From: Perca fluviatilis
Taxonomy: Eukaryota; Chordata; Actinopteri; Perciformes; Percidae
NCBI RefSeq assembly: GCF_010015445.1
Contig: NC_053114.1
Location: 20,032,224 to 20,096,223, forward strand
DNA length: 64,000 nt
Reading direction: 5' to 3'
Shown: one piece after another, positions 21,229 to 32,024 of the stretch
Position numbering within the stretch: the stretch's first letter is position 1
Layout: each line of letters opens with the position of its first letter
Notes under the pieces: model-generated
The model's database searches: none
The model's input: the letters and a program-made list of their open reading frames with translations, nothing else
What the model was told of the DNA's origin: nothing
Translations under genes and position numbers: made by a program

Positions 21229-22859
21229 CAGTGCCTTGCGAAAGTATTCGGCCCCCTTGAACTTTTCGACCTTTTGCCACATTTCAGGCCTCAAACATAA
21301 AGATATAAAATTGTAATTTTTTGTGAAGAATCAACAACAAGTGGGACACAATCATGAAGTGGAACGAAATTTATTGGATATTTCAAACCTTTTAAACAAA
21401 TAAAAAACTGAAATATTGGGCGTGCAAAATTATTCAGCCCCCTTAAGTTAATACTTTGTAGCGCCACCTTTTGCTGCGATTACAGCTGTAAGTCGCTTGG
21501 GGTATGTCTCTATCAGTTTTGCACATCGAGAGACTGACATTTTTGCCCATTCCTCCTTGCAAAACAGCTCGAGCTCAGTGAGGTTGGATGGAGAGCGTTT
21601 GTGAACAGCATTTTTCAGTTCTTTCCACAGATTCTCGATTGGATTCAGGTCTGGACTTTGACTTGGCCATTCTAACACCTGGATATGTTTATTTGTGAAC
21701 CATTCCATTGTAGATTTTGCTTTATGTTTTGGATCATTGTCTTGTTGGAAGACAAATCTCCGTCCCAGTCTCAGGTCTTTTGCAGACTCCATCAGGTTTT
21801 CTTCCAGAATGGTCCTGTATTTGGCTCCATCCATCTTCCCATCAATTTTAACCATCTTCCCTGTCCCTGCTGAAGAAAAGCAGGCCCAAACCATGATGCT
21901 GCCACCACCATGTTTGACAGTGGGGATGGTGTGTTAAGGGTGATGAGCTGTGTGTTGCTCTACGCAAACATAACGTTTTGCATTGTTGCCAAAAAGTTCG
22001 ATTTTGGTTTCATCTGACCACAGCACCTTCTTCCACATGTTTGGTGTGTCTCCCAGGTGGCTTTTGGCAAACTTTGAACGACAATTTTTATGGATATCTT
22101 TAAGAAATGGCTTTCTTCTTGCCACTCTTCCATAAAGGCCAGATTTGTGCAGTATACGACTGATTGTTGTCCTATGGACAGAGTCTCCCTCAGCTCTGCT
22201 GTAGATCTCTGCAGTTCATCCAGAGTGATCATGGGCCTCTTGGCTGCATCTCTGATCAGTCTACTGCATTGAGCTGAGCGAAAGTTTAGAGGGACGGCCG
22301 GGTCTTCGTGGATTTGTAGTGGTCTGATACTCCTTCCATTTCAATATTATCGCTTGCACAGTGCTCCTTGGGATGTTTAAAGCTTGGGAAATCTTTTTGT
22401 ATCCAAATCCGGCTTTAAACTTCTCCCAACATAATTCTCGGACCTGCCTGGTGTGTTCCTTGTTCTTCATGATGCGCTGCTCTGCGCTTTAAACGGACCT
22501 CTGAGACTATCACAGAGCAGGTGCAATTATACGAAGACTTGATTACACACAGCTGGATTCTATTTATCATCATTAGTCATTTAGGTCAACATTGGATAAT
22601 TCAGAGATCCTCACTGAACTTCTGGAGAGAGTTTGCTGCACTGAAAGTAAAGGGGCTGAATAATTTTACCGCCCTTTTCAGTTTTTATTTGTTAAAAAAG
22701 TTTGAAATAGCCAATGAATTTCGTTCCACTTCATAATTGGGACCCACTTGTTGTTGATTCTTTACAAAAAATTACAGTTTTATATCTTTATGTTTGAGGC
22801 CTGAAATGTGGCAAAAGGTCGAAACGTTCAAGGGGGCCGAATACTTTCGCAAGGCACTG
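21229..22859 (-). mobile_element. Tc1-like transposon (DD34E), complete but dead
   Basis: Begins CAGTGCCTTGCGAAAGTATT and ends with the reverse complement. TA occurs on both sides (21227-21228 and 22860-22861). The inverted repeats extend over roughly 200 bp with inner direct-repeat-like blocks (aagtggaacgaaatt), as in the IR/DR group that includes Sleeping Beauty. The transposase lies on the minus strand. Length (1631 bp) is full size for this family. The arms differ at only a modest number of positions, so the insertion is not very old. It sits inside a LINE coding region. Confidence 0.95.
21448..22470 (-). pseudogene. Tc1 transposase, broken
   Basis: Begins MKNKEHTRQVRELCWEKF at 22470, with paired HTH domains (KKISQALNIPRSTVQAII) and a GRPR-type hook (RRPGRP). 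The first catalytic Asp lies in WSDETKIELFG, the second in FQQDNDPKH and the Glu in NPIENLW, with 34 residues between the last two (DD34E). It ends VIAAKGGATKY. Breaks: a frame change plus stop at 22261-22263, with a short shifted segment (MITLDELQRST) before the frame is regained near RTTISRILH, and an in-frame stop at 21934-21936 just before the TVKHGGG block. No full-length product is possible. Confidence 0.92.
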
Positions 22860-22861
22860 TA

Positions 22862-23060
22862 TTTATGCACACCCAGAAAATATCTTATGGCACTACTTTG
22901 CACTAATTCACAATTATATATATTCCTAAATCCTCTAACGCCCACAATATATTCAAGTATAGGGCACACACAGGCTTGAAACAATTTAGAATAAGTTTGA
23001 AAACTTATGTCCTTCAGATTGTTGCTTTTACCAATAATTCTAGCTACAAGTGGCTGAAAT
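22862..23060 (-). pseudogene. LINE ORF2 fragment, upstream of the Tc1 insertion
   Basis: On the minus strand this reads NNLKDISFQTYSKLFQACV, CPILEY, then CELVQSSAIRYFLGVHKY up to the Tc1 edge. It is the region C-terminal to the reverse transcriptase fingers/palm of a fish LINE. Removing the Tc1 element and one TA joins this frame exactly to the one at 21228. Similarity fades near 23060. Confidence 0.75.
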
Positions 23061-23097
23061 GAGTTTGCTTGGTAGGCTAGCTGGATTTACCCTGAAA

Positions 23098-23155
23098 TAA
23101 TTGGTGAGGAGATCAGGCATCCAGAAGGAGCTTGGAACTATTGTTTCTTTACATG
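23098..23155 (+). mobile_element. Rex/RTE-like LINE 3' region, left piece
   Basis: ttggtgaggagatcaggcatcc and agaaggagcttggaact match, with decay, a block I know from the 3' region of an abundant fish LINE (GGTGAGGAGCTCGGTCATCC). The continuation is found at 23598. Confidence 0.45.
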
Positions 23156-23597
23156 ACTTGTTGAATCGGCCAGTGGGCAGTCGGACTCAATGACAAATCT
23201 GATTGGTGGAGTGCTAGCCCTTGACTAGTGAATCAGTGCTTCTTCCACAAGAAGAAGCCCAAGAGCTGACAACGCCAGTATCTTCTTATTACTAGCCATC
23301 GTATTTTCTTCTGTTCAGCGAATAATGACAACAACGATCCTTCTTGACTACTATCAATACTCTCTGATGAAAACAATGACTGACAACAGCGGGCTCTGTG
23401 TTCACTAGGTCAACAATACAGATTAGCGCCGCCTGCTGTTATGGAGAAGTAGTATGTCTTGCGCATGTGCAGAACATACGCTAAAGTCAGTGACGCTTCG
23501 TTTTGTTCCGAGGCACTTTTTTGAGAGAATGGAACAAACTGATCAGTCCAACTGCCTTTTCTGCCGACGGTCGGCCGTTGGGTTGGTGTGTCAGAGC
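23156..23597. mobile_element. DNA-transposon insertion ending GTGTGTCAGAGCC
   Basis: Contains tgacaaatctgattggtgga, atcagtgcttcttc, aagaagaagcccaagagctg and gcgcatgtgcagaacatacg, and ends ggttggtgtgtcagagcc. I recall these blocks in this order from a common percomorph MITE whose terminus is GGCTCTGACACACC. The left terminus is not clear. It separates the two halves of a LINE tail. Confidence 0.55.
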
Positions 23598-23815
23598 CTT
23601 AAGGATACCTCCTGGATGTCTGGGGAAGTCCAACAGCAAGGGGAGCCTGGGGCAATCCTAGATCAGGACGCTGGAGGGCTTACATTTCTCATATGGCCAA
23701 GGAACATCTTAGATGAACTAGATGATGTTGGGGAGAGGAGCATCTGGGTTTCCTTGTTTAACCTGCAGCCACCACCACTCAGACGCAGACAAAATGGATG
23801 GATAGAATGGAGCAC
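23598..23815 (+). mobile_element. Rex/RTE-like LINE 3' tail
   Basis: acctcctggatgtctgggga, then gggcaatcctagatcaggac, gctggagggcttac, tctcatatggccaaggaaca and gggttt, ending in a decayed gatgg tail (atggatggatagaatgga). This is the conserved 3' end of a fish LINE family whose copies finish in GATG-type repeats. The plus-strand frame 23454-23831 crosses both this and the insertion and is not a gene. The same family lies in opposite orientation near 60930-61145. Confidence 0.6.
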
Positions 23816-25748
23816 AGGTAACCAAAGCTAGAGTTGGGCTTTCTGCTCAATGCATTTTGATTGCAATGGAAGAAGGACAACTCATAGACTTTTCTTTACA
23901 GTATCCACAGTGCATGTACAGTTTGTGTCTCTCTGCCCTTCATATCCCAAACATAACAATTAATAATACTGTAATTAAGCCTTGTTTAAATTAGCATTAC
24001 ATTAGCATTTAAGCTTCTACTCAGATGTGAAAATGTCCCCCAGACAGCCTGCCTTTGTTTAGTATTAACCATGGATTACACTTTCACCCTCCCATCTGGT
24101 CTTTTACTAAAGCCTTGTAATGAGAAACTGTGTGTATCATTGTAAGGGATGTCCAGGCTCATTCACAGTTGAGAGCACCGGGTGGCTATGCCCCATGCGC
24201 CCTGATGTATTTATGTTTCACTATCTTGAATGACCAGTTTTATTTAAGCACGTTATCATGGTACAGTACTGAATGCTGTACCTTTTCAAGCTTCACCGTA
24301 TCCTGTGGATGGCAATCTGTAACACGAGATGAGAGTGTACCTGTGAGAGGGGGCCTCTTTTGTGTCTCCTCTAATCTGTATTGTTGAAGCTGTGTCTTGT
24401 AGATTTTAAAAAGTGTATACTTCAATGTGTATTTTTGCATTCTATATCTGCTTTATGTCTTATGAAAATGATGATGACTATAAGGGAATTGAATAAACAG
24501 AAATGAGGATGAGGGGCTGATTTAGAGGAAATCTGTTGATAATGAATTCCCCAAAAGCCTCCATAATTTTACTGCTCAATTGGCCTTGCAGCAGCTTGGG
24601 TTGTAGCATTTACTGGATCCACCAGATGGAGACCTAATGAGCCTTTTTTCAGAAGGAATACACAGATGGAGACAATATACTGTATGTATTCACACTAGCA
24701 TGTACCCATACCGACAGATGAAAACGTGACTTCTCTGCGTGTGCCCGCCCACCCGCAAACCTCGGCACACATAGACACACAGACAAGCACATGCACAACT
24801 TTGAGTTCAAGCTGCCAGTATTTATCCATATTCGCTTGAAGCCATGTCAATCATGACAGCCATATTGTTTCTTGCCGTAATGAAGTCAAGGAAAGGACAA
24901 TGGATCAGCCATAATGTGGTGCCATTCGCAATACAGAACTATATTGGATTTTTGGAAATGGATGTGATTGGACGATCTTATCCATTATGTGTTATAACAT
25001 TTGCATGCTTGGCACTAATTGGCCTAAATGGGCACTGCAGACCTCTATAACAGTTGCTGTGACAGGGAGCATTTCTTATGGCAGAATGCACTAGTGAGAT
25101 AAATACCTGTCTTCCTGGTCATGTGCTAGTGCACAGAAATGTTATCATAAGGAAAATGCATAGCTCCATTTTTGTAATACCACTAACCTCACCCAAATGG
25201 ACACCCTGACATGTAGGGATGATAACACTGCCAAAGTGGCTGAGAAGCAACTTTCAAAATATATGATGATCTTTGAGTCTGCTGTTATATTTAGCTAAAA
25301 ATAGATACATTAATATATATATATAAACTATCAGTCACATGCCAGCAACAATTAGTCATAAGGTGATACCCACATTGCTTTATGTCAAACTTCTACATTC
25401 CCACTTAATTAATTAGTGTTTAGTTAGAAAGTGGTTGTTTGCTAACATTTTAGCAATATGACCTTAAACTGTAACTTAAGAGCAGACTGAAAGGCAGTTT
25501 TTCACTGCTGTCTCTGCTTGAAAAAAAGTGTACTGACAAACACTAGAGCACACATCTTCATCAATGTGGCAAGGTGAGACATTATACAACTGGTGGTCAG
25601 CAAAAACAAGTTTTTAAACTGCTGTAATATATTAGGGTTGTGTTTCTTTGTTTGTTTTGGGGTGACTCTGCTTCCTATTGTTCAAAAATAACTTTTTGCA
25701 ATGTAAACAAATTGCACTTGTGGTTGGAAATATTCTAAACTATGACGA
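23816..25748. other. No gene recognised
   Basis: AT-rich sequence. GC-balanced patches (about 24020-24120 and 24580-24660) might be conserved non-coding elements, but this cannot be judged from one genome. The frames 24130-24387 and 24844-25050 have no support. Confidence 0.45.
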
Positions 25749-25925
25749 AGGGCTGCAACTAATGATAATTTTCATTATTGATTAATCTGATGATTTTTTA
25801 CTCACTTTACAATAAAAGAGAAGTATCAAACGCACACATTTTAGTAGCTAGAGCACAAGTTTGGCATTTGGCTTACTTGTTTTCGTTTGATCGACAAATT
25901 GATTGATCATTTTCAAATCTACAAG
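25749..25925 (+). mobile_element. MITE fragment (AGGGCTGCAACTAA family)
   Basis: Opens agggctgcaactaatgataa, then ttttcattattgattaatct, and closes with gatcgacaaattgattgatc. These are typical words of a widespread fish MITE with ATCGATTAATC-rich ends. The copy is decayed and the far terminus is uncertain. Confidence 0.6.
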
Positions 25926-27256
25926 TAAGTTACTTTAAATATGGCAAACTCACACTTTAAAAATGTGGTAATTCTCTGACATGTTACAAACAAGCAATTT
26001 AAAGAGTTGTTGCACTTGGCCTGGAAGTCAAATACAATTGCCCTTCTATTACAGGCTTTTTAAGAAGGGTATGAATAAATAAATAAATAACTGTAGTTAA
26101 AAGTAACACATATGCCTCATAATAAATAATGTATGAATACAATTGTTGACAGCATCTCCTGCATCACAATTGTATTGTGCTGTGGCAAAACAACACATAA
26201 TTAAAACAAACCTAGTTCATGCAACATACATTTGGGTAAAAGTAATCTCGATATTCCATCACTTAATCTCAGTGGTAATCCAACCAAACCTGCGTTTGTA
26301 AATATTAAAGTAATGATATTGAATGAGAGCTATGAAACAGACAATTACCAAATCTAAATCACATTTCAGTGTTTATCTGTATGGTGTTTATGCAGCTGTG
26401 CAGTTTGGTAGAACTGTATTCTTTGGTATTACAAACTGTTAAACAGCATTGGTTTGTTTACAGACTGATTTTTATTTAGATAAATATCTTTTGGGCACTT
26501 GTTTTTTCCACCAGAAACAAAAGTGTTAATGAGGAGACCACCTCTGTCTGCATTAAGGCAACCTAGCCTCATTAGTCATATGATAGGGAAGCTGTTTATG
26601 CATCTTGCATCATTAAATTATCAACTACCTTACCTCCTTTTTATTCTGAATATGTTGTATTTTCAATAACTTTCAATAATTCTGCGCATGTTTAGGTGGC
26701 TACATAGACCCACCAAGACTTTTCTCTCAGCACAATTAGCAGTAACAGTCTCTAACTTTACATATTCACAGCACAGCATTGCATGGCTGGGGTGAATGAC
26801 ACACGAAACAAGCTTTTCCTGACTGCACTGACAAAAACACTGCTGACAGGAAGTCAGACGCACACAATACGGTTTCTACAGCTTAGTGAAATTGATGCAC
26901 ACTTTTTTAAACCTCCCTTGACATGGGATAATCCAGGAGCAAGTAAGAGCACAGACATTAAGTAAGTGCAAATATCCCAAAATGTGTGATAGCAGCACTT
27001 GAAGCGGAGCCATAAGATGGTTTATGTGGGTAAACTTTCAAAAGTGTCTCTTATAATTGTGACGTATCTAGGTCAGTGAGATTATCTTTAATTCAAAAGT
27101 TTTCAATAATGCAATTATTATGCAATTTTATGAAATCAGTAAAATACTCACTGTCATGTATAGTCATATCAATTTAAATTGTTGGTAATCATTGGCATGC
27201 TTTTTCTTCGTATTCATTATTACTTCTACTTCTGAAAGCTTTTCATTTCAGTTTTC

Positions 27257-27263
<7 letters not shown>
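25926..27263. other. No gene recognised
   Basis: AT-rich DNA with an AATA tetramer run at about 26074-26090. The stretch around 26565-26640 has a Pou/Hox-site-like look (atgcatcttgcatcattaaa), a weak hint of a regulatory element. Confidence 0.4.

Positions 27264-27315
<52 letters not shown>
27264..27315. repeat. (AT)n microsatellite
   Basis: About 26 uninterrupted AT units, read directly. Confidence 0.97.
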
Positions 27316-27319
<4 letters not shown>

Positions 27320-27553
27320 ATATTTATTTACATTTAGACAAAAGAATAAGGCTCTGGAAAAAAAAGAAAGACAATGGTGTTTGTTTGTGTAGAACTTCTC
27401 ACTCTTATGACTTATTTAGTTTAACTAATAAATAAAGTACTAAAGATTTAGACACTGCACCTAACCACCGTGTTAATATGAAATTCCCTAGCACAGCACT
27501 GAGATATACATTCCATCCAACAGTAACAGCTGTTAAATGGTTCTTTTCCAAAG

Positions 27554-27967
27554 CAAAGTGTCACAAGTTGCAGGGAATGGAGGACCCAAATGCAGAGAGC
27601 AGGAGGAAGTTTGTTGCTTGAGGATTTATTTCACCAACAAAACTGAATTACATACCAAGAGTCCAGAAAGTAATAGGCAAAAACTAAGTGCAGAACAACA
27701 GAACAGGAGCTCAAAACTGGAACTCCAAGACAAAAGGTAGACTCCATGCACAAACACACCAACAGAATACACAGCAACAGAATACAATGAACCGACAAGA
27801 GACAGACAGAACAGACACTAAATAGACCAGGTAACGAGGACTAACAGGGGACAGGTGACACTAGGCTGGGCAAACAGGTGAAACACATAATAAGACAAGG
27901 GAGAAACCAGATTTCAAAATAAAACAGGAAACAGAACATAACAGAAACTCACAATCATGACACAAAG
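27554..27967. repeat. 5-bp target duplication around the solo LTR
   Basis: caaag occurs at 27554-27558 and again at 27963-27967, directly against the ends of the LTR. A 5-bp duplication is usual for integrase-mediated insertion of LTR retrotransposons. Confidence 0.85.
27559..27962 (-). mobile_element. Solo LTR of a retrotransposon
   Basis: 404 bp bounded by TGTCA...TGACA, so the termini follow the TG...CA rule on either strand. Read on the minus strand it contains AATAAA (within gtgaaataaatcc) shortly before the end and closes with ctgcatttgggtcctcc, wording typical of Ty3/Gypsy-type fish LTRs. There is no internal gag/pol region and no second LTR, so it is a solo LTR formed by recombination between two LTRs. 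The Gypsy assignment is an inference. Confidence 0.85.
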
Positions 27968-28348
27968 GGCCCTATCGTGCACTCAGTGCAATTGTATTTG
28001 TACACCAACGCATGTATCATTCCTATTTTGCACTCGACTCACAGCAGACTTAAATTAGGGGATGTATTTGCGTTCCCGGGGGCGGTTCAGTGAAAAGAGG
28101 AGGCGTGTTCCGGCGCAAATGTTCCCTGGTGCTATTTTGCAGTTTCAGAAAACAATTCCGCCACTGACCAGGAAAAACCTGGTCTAAAGTCAGTGGCGCG
28201 TTATTCAGATGCTATTTTAGGGGCGCATGCTTGGCCATAATGTAGCGTGTGCACAACGCGCATGCACTTTGCTTCTCTCATCTACACGGATGCAGCAGTT
28301 CCCATTTTTGCAAACCATACATAATTACAAGGAAAAGTATTACTGAAA

Positions 28349-28564
28349 ATGCGCTTTAGGTGTTTGGATAGGTCAGGAGGACCTTTACAATACAGTCCTC
28401 AAAAAGGCGCAGCATTCTTTGTGGCTTGTTGTGTTTTACACAACATTTCCATGAATCATGGATGTGTTGATGACATAAATGAGGAAATATTAGAGGACTT
28501 AAGGAGACGTGATGTTGAACTACGGCGGGATTGGACACTCCGGCGGAATCTGGTTCGGGAGTAA
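28349..28564 (+). pseudogene. Harbinger transposase (HARBI1-like), C-terminal piece
   Basis: 71 codons starting MRFRCLDRSGGPLQYSPQK, then VACCVLHNISMNHG and the Arg/Glu-rich end DLRRRDVELRRDW. In the PIF/Harbinger nuclease the CCxLHN block lies at the C-terminal end of the DDE_Tnp_4 domain. The upstream catalytic Asp residues are absent, so only the last third of the enzyme survives. The ATG is an internal methionine, not the real start. Confidence 0.8.
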
Positions 28565-29000
28565 TGCGCGATGCGCTCCTGGTGGAGCAGGTGGACGGAG
28601 ATGGAGTGGGGGGAGGAGGAAGGGGCACAACACGAGCAGCTGGTGCGTTTGGAGGCCCACTCTCCATGGTTGCAGCAATCCTCTCCAGACTTGAGGAGAT
28701 GCGCCCGAGAGGCCGCAGCAACATCGCCACACGATCAAGACGGGCATTTAATTACTTTGCCGCATCCCGGACACCCGCTGGCGTGCGCCAGGCAAATCCG
28801 CCATCATAATAGCAATCCGCCATGGTACAAGCGCGCCTGCTCTTAAAGGGAATGTGAGATGACGCTCTGATTGGTTTATTGCACGTTATGCCCAAACCAC
28901 ACCTAGCTACTTCAGACCAACCCATTTTAGATTTGCGTCGGGCGCAAGAGTCATTTATCCCGCCGGTAAAATAGCAACAGCGCCCGAGATCCGCCCACAA
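28356..29000 (-). pseudogene. Possible Myb/SANT-like accessory gene remnant
   Basis: A minus-strand frame stays open from 29000 to 28356 except for one stop (TAA, 28749-28751). It reads MADCYYDGGFAWRTPAG, then LNARLDRVAMLLRPLG and ISSSLERIAATMESGPP. Harbinger elements normally carry a second gene for a Myb/SANT-like DNA-binding partner, often on the opposite strand, whose C terminus has SLERIA-type helices. No SANT domain itself is visible, so this is a tentative reading. It could be the shadow of GC-rich sequence. Confidence 0.35.
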
Positions 29001-29059
29001 AGCTACTTAATTGCGTTTCACGTTTGATACTTGCGTTTCAGTTCGTTAAAATAGGGCCC

Positions 29060-30115
29060 AAAGTGTGTTTGAATGTTAGAAATATGCCCATACACATGTC
29101 AATGATGCATTTTTTTTAACCGTGCCACAGAGAGGGTGATGGCAAAAAGTTTTCAGTGCATCAGTTAATTAAATCATTAAATAAAGTGTCTGCTGGCTGA
29201 CAATACAGATAAGCAAGAAAGGAGTACTGTCTATATTTCCTAAATGTCTCATCTGTTGTTGTTTTTTTCCATTAGTTGTGCTCTCTCTGCCAACGCCTGG
29301 GTTGAAAAACAACATATTTTAACTTGAACTTTAGAGATGGGGATGAAAGAGCAAACATACTTATAAAGGGATACTTACCAATCATCACAGGCAAAATGAG
29401 CAAAATTGAAACATTTAGAGATGGATGCATAATACCATAGACTGCATAATACATGTTCTTCCTTAATAATCAACAACCTTCTATGAGGCTGCATAATTCA
29501 TATCTACACAAAGTTCAATTATTATAGTAATGCGACTGCCCTGAATGTGAAAAATGACACTGTAGTGAAAATGAAATTTCTATTCACCTCTTGGACTATT
29601 CATTTTCATGTTCAATTGGACTGACCCAGTGTCTACTGGGTGATGGTGAGTGGGTGAGTTTCTTTCTATTCAAGCATACCATCACATGCATATCAGTCAC
29701 TGACTTGATTATGCAGCACAGGATGAAATCTTTAATTAGAAACACTTTGAAAACAGCATTCATTGTGCATGAAGTACAAATCTGAGTGTGAGATTGAATA
29801 AGAGCACAAACCAATGCATTACCTTGGGGACTAGTAACTACTGCATTTTGACATAATAATCAAATAAACATATGCAATTCTTATTATACATTTAAATTGA
29901 TTATTTGTTCATGTAGATAAATTCTCCCACATACTTTTCTCTGCCTTATTTGTTAATTCTTCGGTCAGGCAGTCACCTTCATCAGGACCAATTAGTTTAA
30001 TTGCCAGTTATGTTTTATATTGCAGAGGACAAAAAAGCATACAAAAAACAGTGAATCCATCCAGCACACAGCGCACTAGAAGAGCATTAAAATAAAACCC
30101 TCAGAACTAAAAAGT
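29060..30115. other. No gene recognised
   Basis: AT-rich unique-looking DNA. The frames 29591-29785 and 29596-29814 are overlapping chance frames. Confidence 0.5.
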
Positions 30116-30637
30116 TTAAAGTGCTCCTATTATGCTCATTTTTAGGTTCATAATTGTATTTAGAGGTTATATCAAAATAGGTTTACATGTTTTAATTAAA
30201 AAAAAAAAAACACCATATTTTTGTTGTACTGCACATTGCTGCAGCTCCTCTTTCCACCCTGTGTGTTGAGCGCTCCGTTTTAGCTATAGAGTGAGGCATC
30301 ACACTTCTAGCCATCTTTGTTGGGAGTCGCACATGCGCAGTAGCTAGGTAAGGACTACTAGCCAGTCAGAAGCAGAGTATGAGGGCGTGCCATGCTAGCA
30401 GCTAGGCGAGCATTTTACATTGTGTTACAAAGTGATGCATGTTTCTCACGGAAGTAAAGGACTACAATAGAGCTGTTTGGAGCAGTTTGTGAACAGTGTT
30501 TTCTCTTGGAGATGGTAAGTCCCTTTGGGGTGGACTTTGGGCTTTTTCACTTTGTAAACCTATTACATGCACAAAAAAGATATATAACACAATAAAGGAA
30601 AGGGAAAAAGCCAAAAAGCATAATATGAGCACTTTAA
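30116..30637. mobile_element. TTAA-target MITE (AAGTGCTCNTATTATGC ends)
   Basis: Flanked by TTAA at 30116-30119 and 30634-30637. The left end aagtgctcctattatgc and the right end gcataatatgagcactt are inverted. TTAA duplication is the signature of piggyBac and Kolobok elements. No transposase is present. The family is very common in percomorphs. Confidence 0.85.
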
Positions 30638-30691
30638 GTCATGTCAAACTTTCCATGATAGATTAGAAATACATCCAAATGCATGCATTCA

Positions 30692-31420
30692 TTAAAGGTC
30701 CAATATGTAATATTTGTACAGTAATAAATCCAAAAATGACACCAATGCCTCATCAGATATTAAGGAAACATGTTAAACTGAAATACTATCTTTTCTGACA
30801 ACAATGCTAATGTCAGTATTTTTTCTTTTTGAAATTTACATTCCGTGACGGAATTTATGTTTATGTTTTGATCTGTGTGTTGTTATCAACTGCCCAGTTT
30901 GACAGCCAGGCCGGGTTGCCAGATATACCTGTAAAAACGTAAACTCAGCGCGCTACAGCTGTAACGGTAGTACAGCCATGAAAGCAGCACACAAACGAAC
31001 AGGATCAACGGAGATAGATTCTACCCGACCTAAAAAAAAGAAAACAGCATGTTTCTAACACTTGCGTGACCAGAGACGTTAGTTTATGTCAATATAGCCA
31101 GCATCTAATGTTAGCTACTACGCTCATTGACATATATAAAAGACTCCGCTGTGCTGTGGAGTAATGTCTGGCTATGTGAGACTAGCATCTAACGTTAGCT
31201 ACTCTGCTGTGCTGTGAAGTAATGTCTGGCTATGTGAGAAAAGCGTCTAGCAACATTGTTGTGAATGCTGCGGTCTCAGCCTGGCAACCCCCGTGAACTT
31301 CGAGTCTGGGCAGGAGGGGGTAGGGGAAACGACTCTCCAGTATTTTGAATTGGTAGTGCAGTAACTATTTTAACCGCTAGCTGCCAGTATTACATACAAT
31401 ATTACATATTGCACCTTTAA
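30692..31420. mobile_element. TTAA-target MITE (AAGGTCCAATATGTAATATT ends)
   Basis: Flanked by TTAA at 30692-30695 and 31417-31420. The left end aaggtccaatatgtaatatt is the inverse of the right end aatattacatattgcacctt apart from one base. It contains an internal tandem duplication (31105-31178 and 31181-31240) that shares gttagctact and gtaatgtctggctatgtgag. No coding frame. Confidence 0.88.
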
Positions 31421-31515
31421 ATATGAGGCTGATAGAATTATTTTTTCCTCAGTCATAGAATTATAGTGGCTACCAACACTATAACATTGTCTGAAGTCAT
31501 CATCTGTCTTTATCC
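31421..31515. other. Short spacer between MITEs
   Basis: About 95 bases of AT-rich DNA without features. Confidence 0.5.
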
Positions 31516-32024
31516 GTGAACACTTTATAATAACCATCACTAATTAATGGTAAATTGATAGTTAATGAAACTTTATTTCTTAATTGTTTTTTTACTGTAA
31601 ACAAACAATGAAATTATAATTTATAATGTTTAGTAATATTTAATCATTAGTTTAATGTAATATAAAATAATAAGTTCATGAATTTAGATAGATAGTTAGT
31701 ACTTTGTCAATGTTTCATTGTTTTGTAAACCATCTAGAAATATTATTTGGATGGCTATTATAAAGTTGCAAAAAATGCTTATAATATTAATAAGTTAATG
31801 ATTAATAAGGGGTTTATAAAGCATCAAGTAACATTAATTTGGCCACATTAAATCTTTTTTTGGAATTCCATAGAAGAGATGATTATTTGCACACTGATAA
31901 TAGCTAAATAATTTGTATAGATGCTTTACAAAGTTGTATTAACTATTATTAACTAACTATTAACTTAAGTTTAATTAACTATCAATTTACCATTTATTAG
32001 TGTGGTTATTATAACGTGTTACCC
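31516..32024. mobile_element. Long-TIR MITE (TTATAATAACC ends)
   Basis: The left arm (ttataataaccatcactaa, then ggtaaattgatagttaat) pairs with the right arm (attaactatcaatttacca, then gtggttattataa), giving imperfect inverted repeats of about 50 bp. The interior is AT-rich and non-coding. This foldback type is common in teleosts. Exact ends and target duplication are not clear. Confidence 0.8.

Larger units (their letters stand above)
27967..29059 (+). mobile_element. PIF/Harbinger element, internally deleted
   Basis: Ends are inverted: gggccctatcgtgcac on the left, and gggccctattttaacg as the reverse complement of the right end at 29059. GGGCCCTATTTTAACG is a classical fish Harbinger terminus. 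The right terminus is followed by aaa; the left is preceded by caaa, so a 3-bp AAA duplication is possible. Inside are the C-terminal end of a Harbinger transposase (plus strand) and an antisense frame compatible with the second, Myb-like gene. The left end touches the solo LTR. Confidence 0.85.

Noticed and set aside
21050..22272. Plus-strand frames across the Tc1 element
   Set aside because: They lie opposite the recognisable minus-strand transposase and contain no domain of their own.
30116..32024. The three adjacent MITEs as one large composite transposon
   Set aside because: Each has its own complete inverted ends, and the two TTAA elements have their own target duplications, so separate insertions explain them better.
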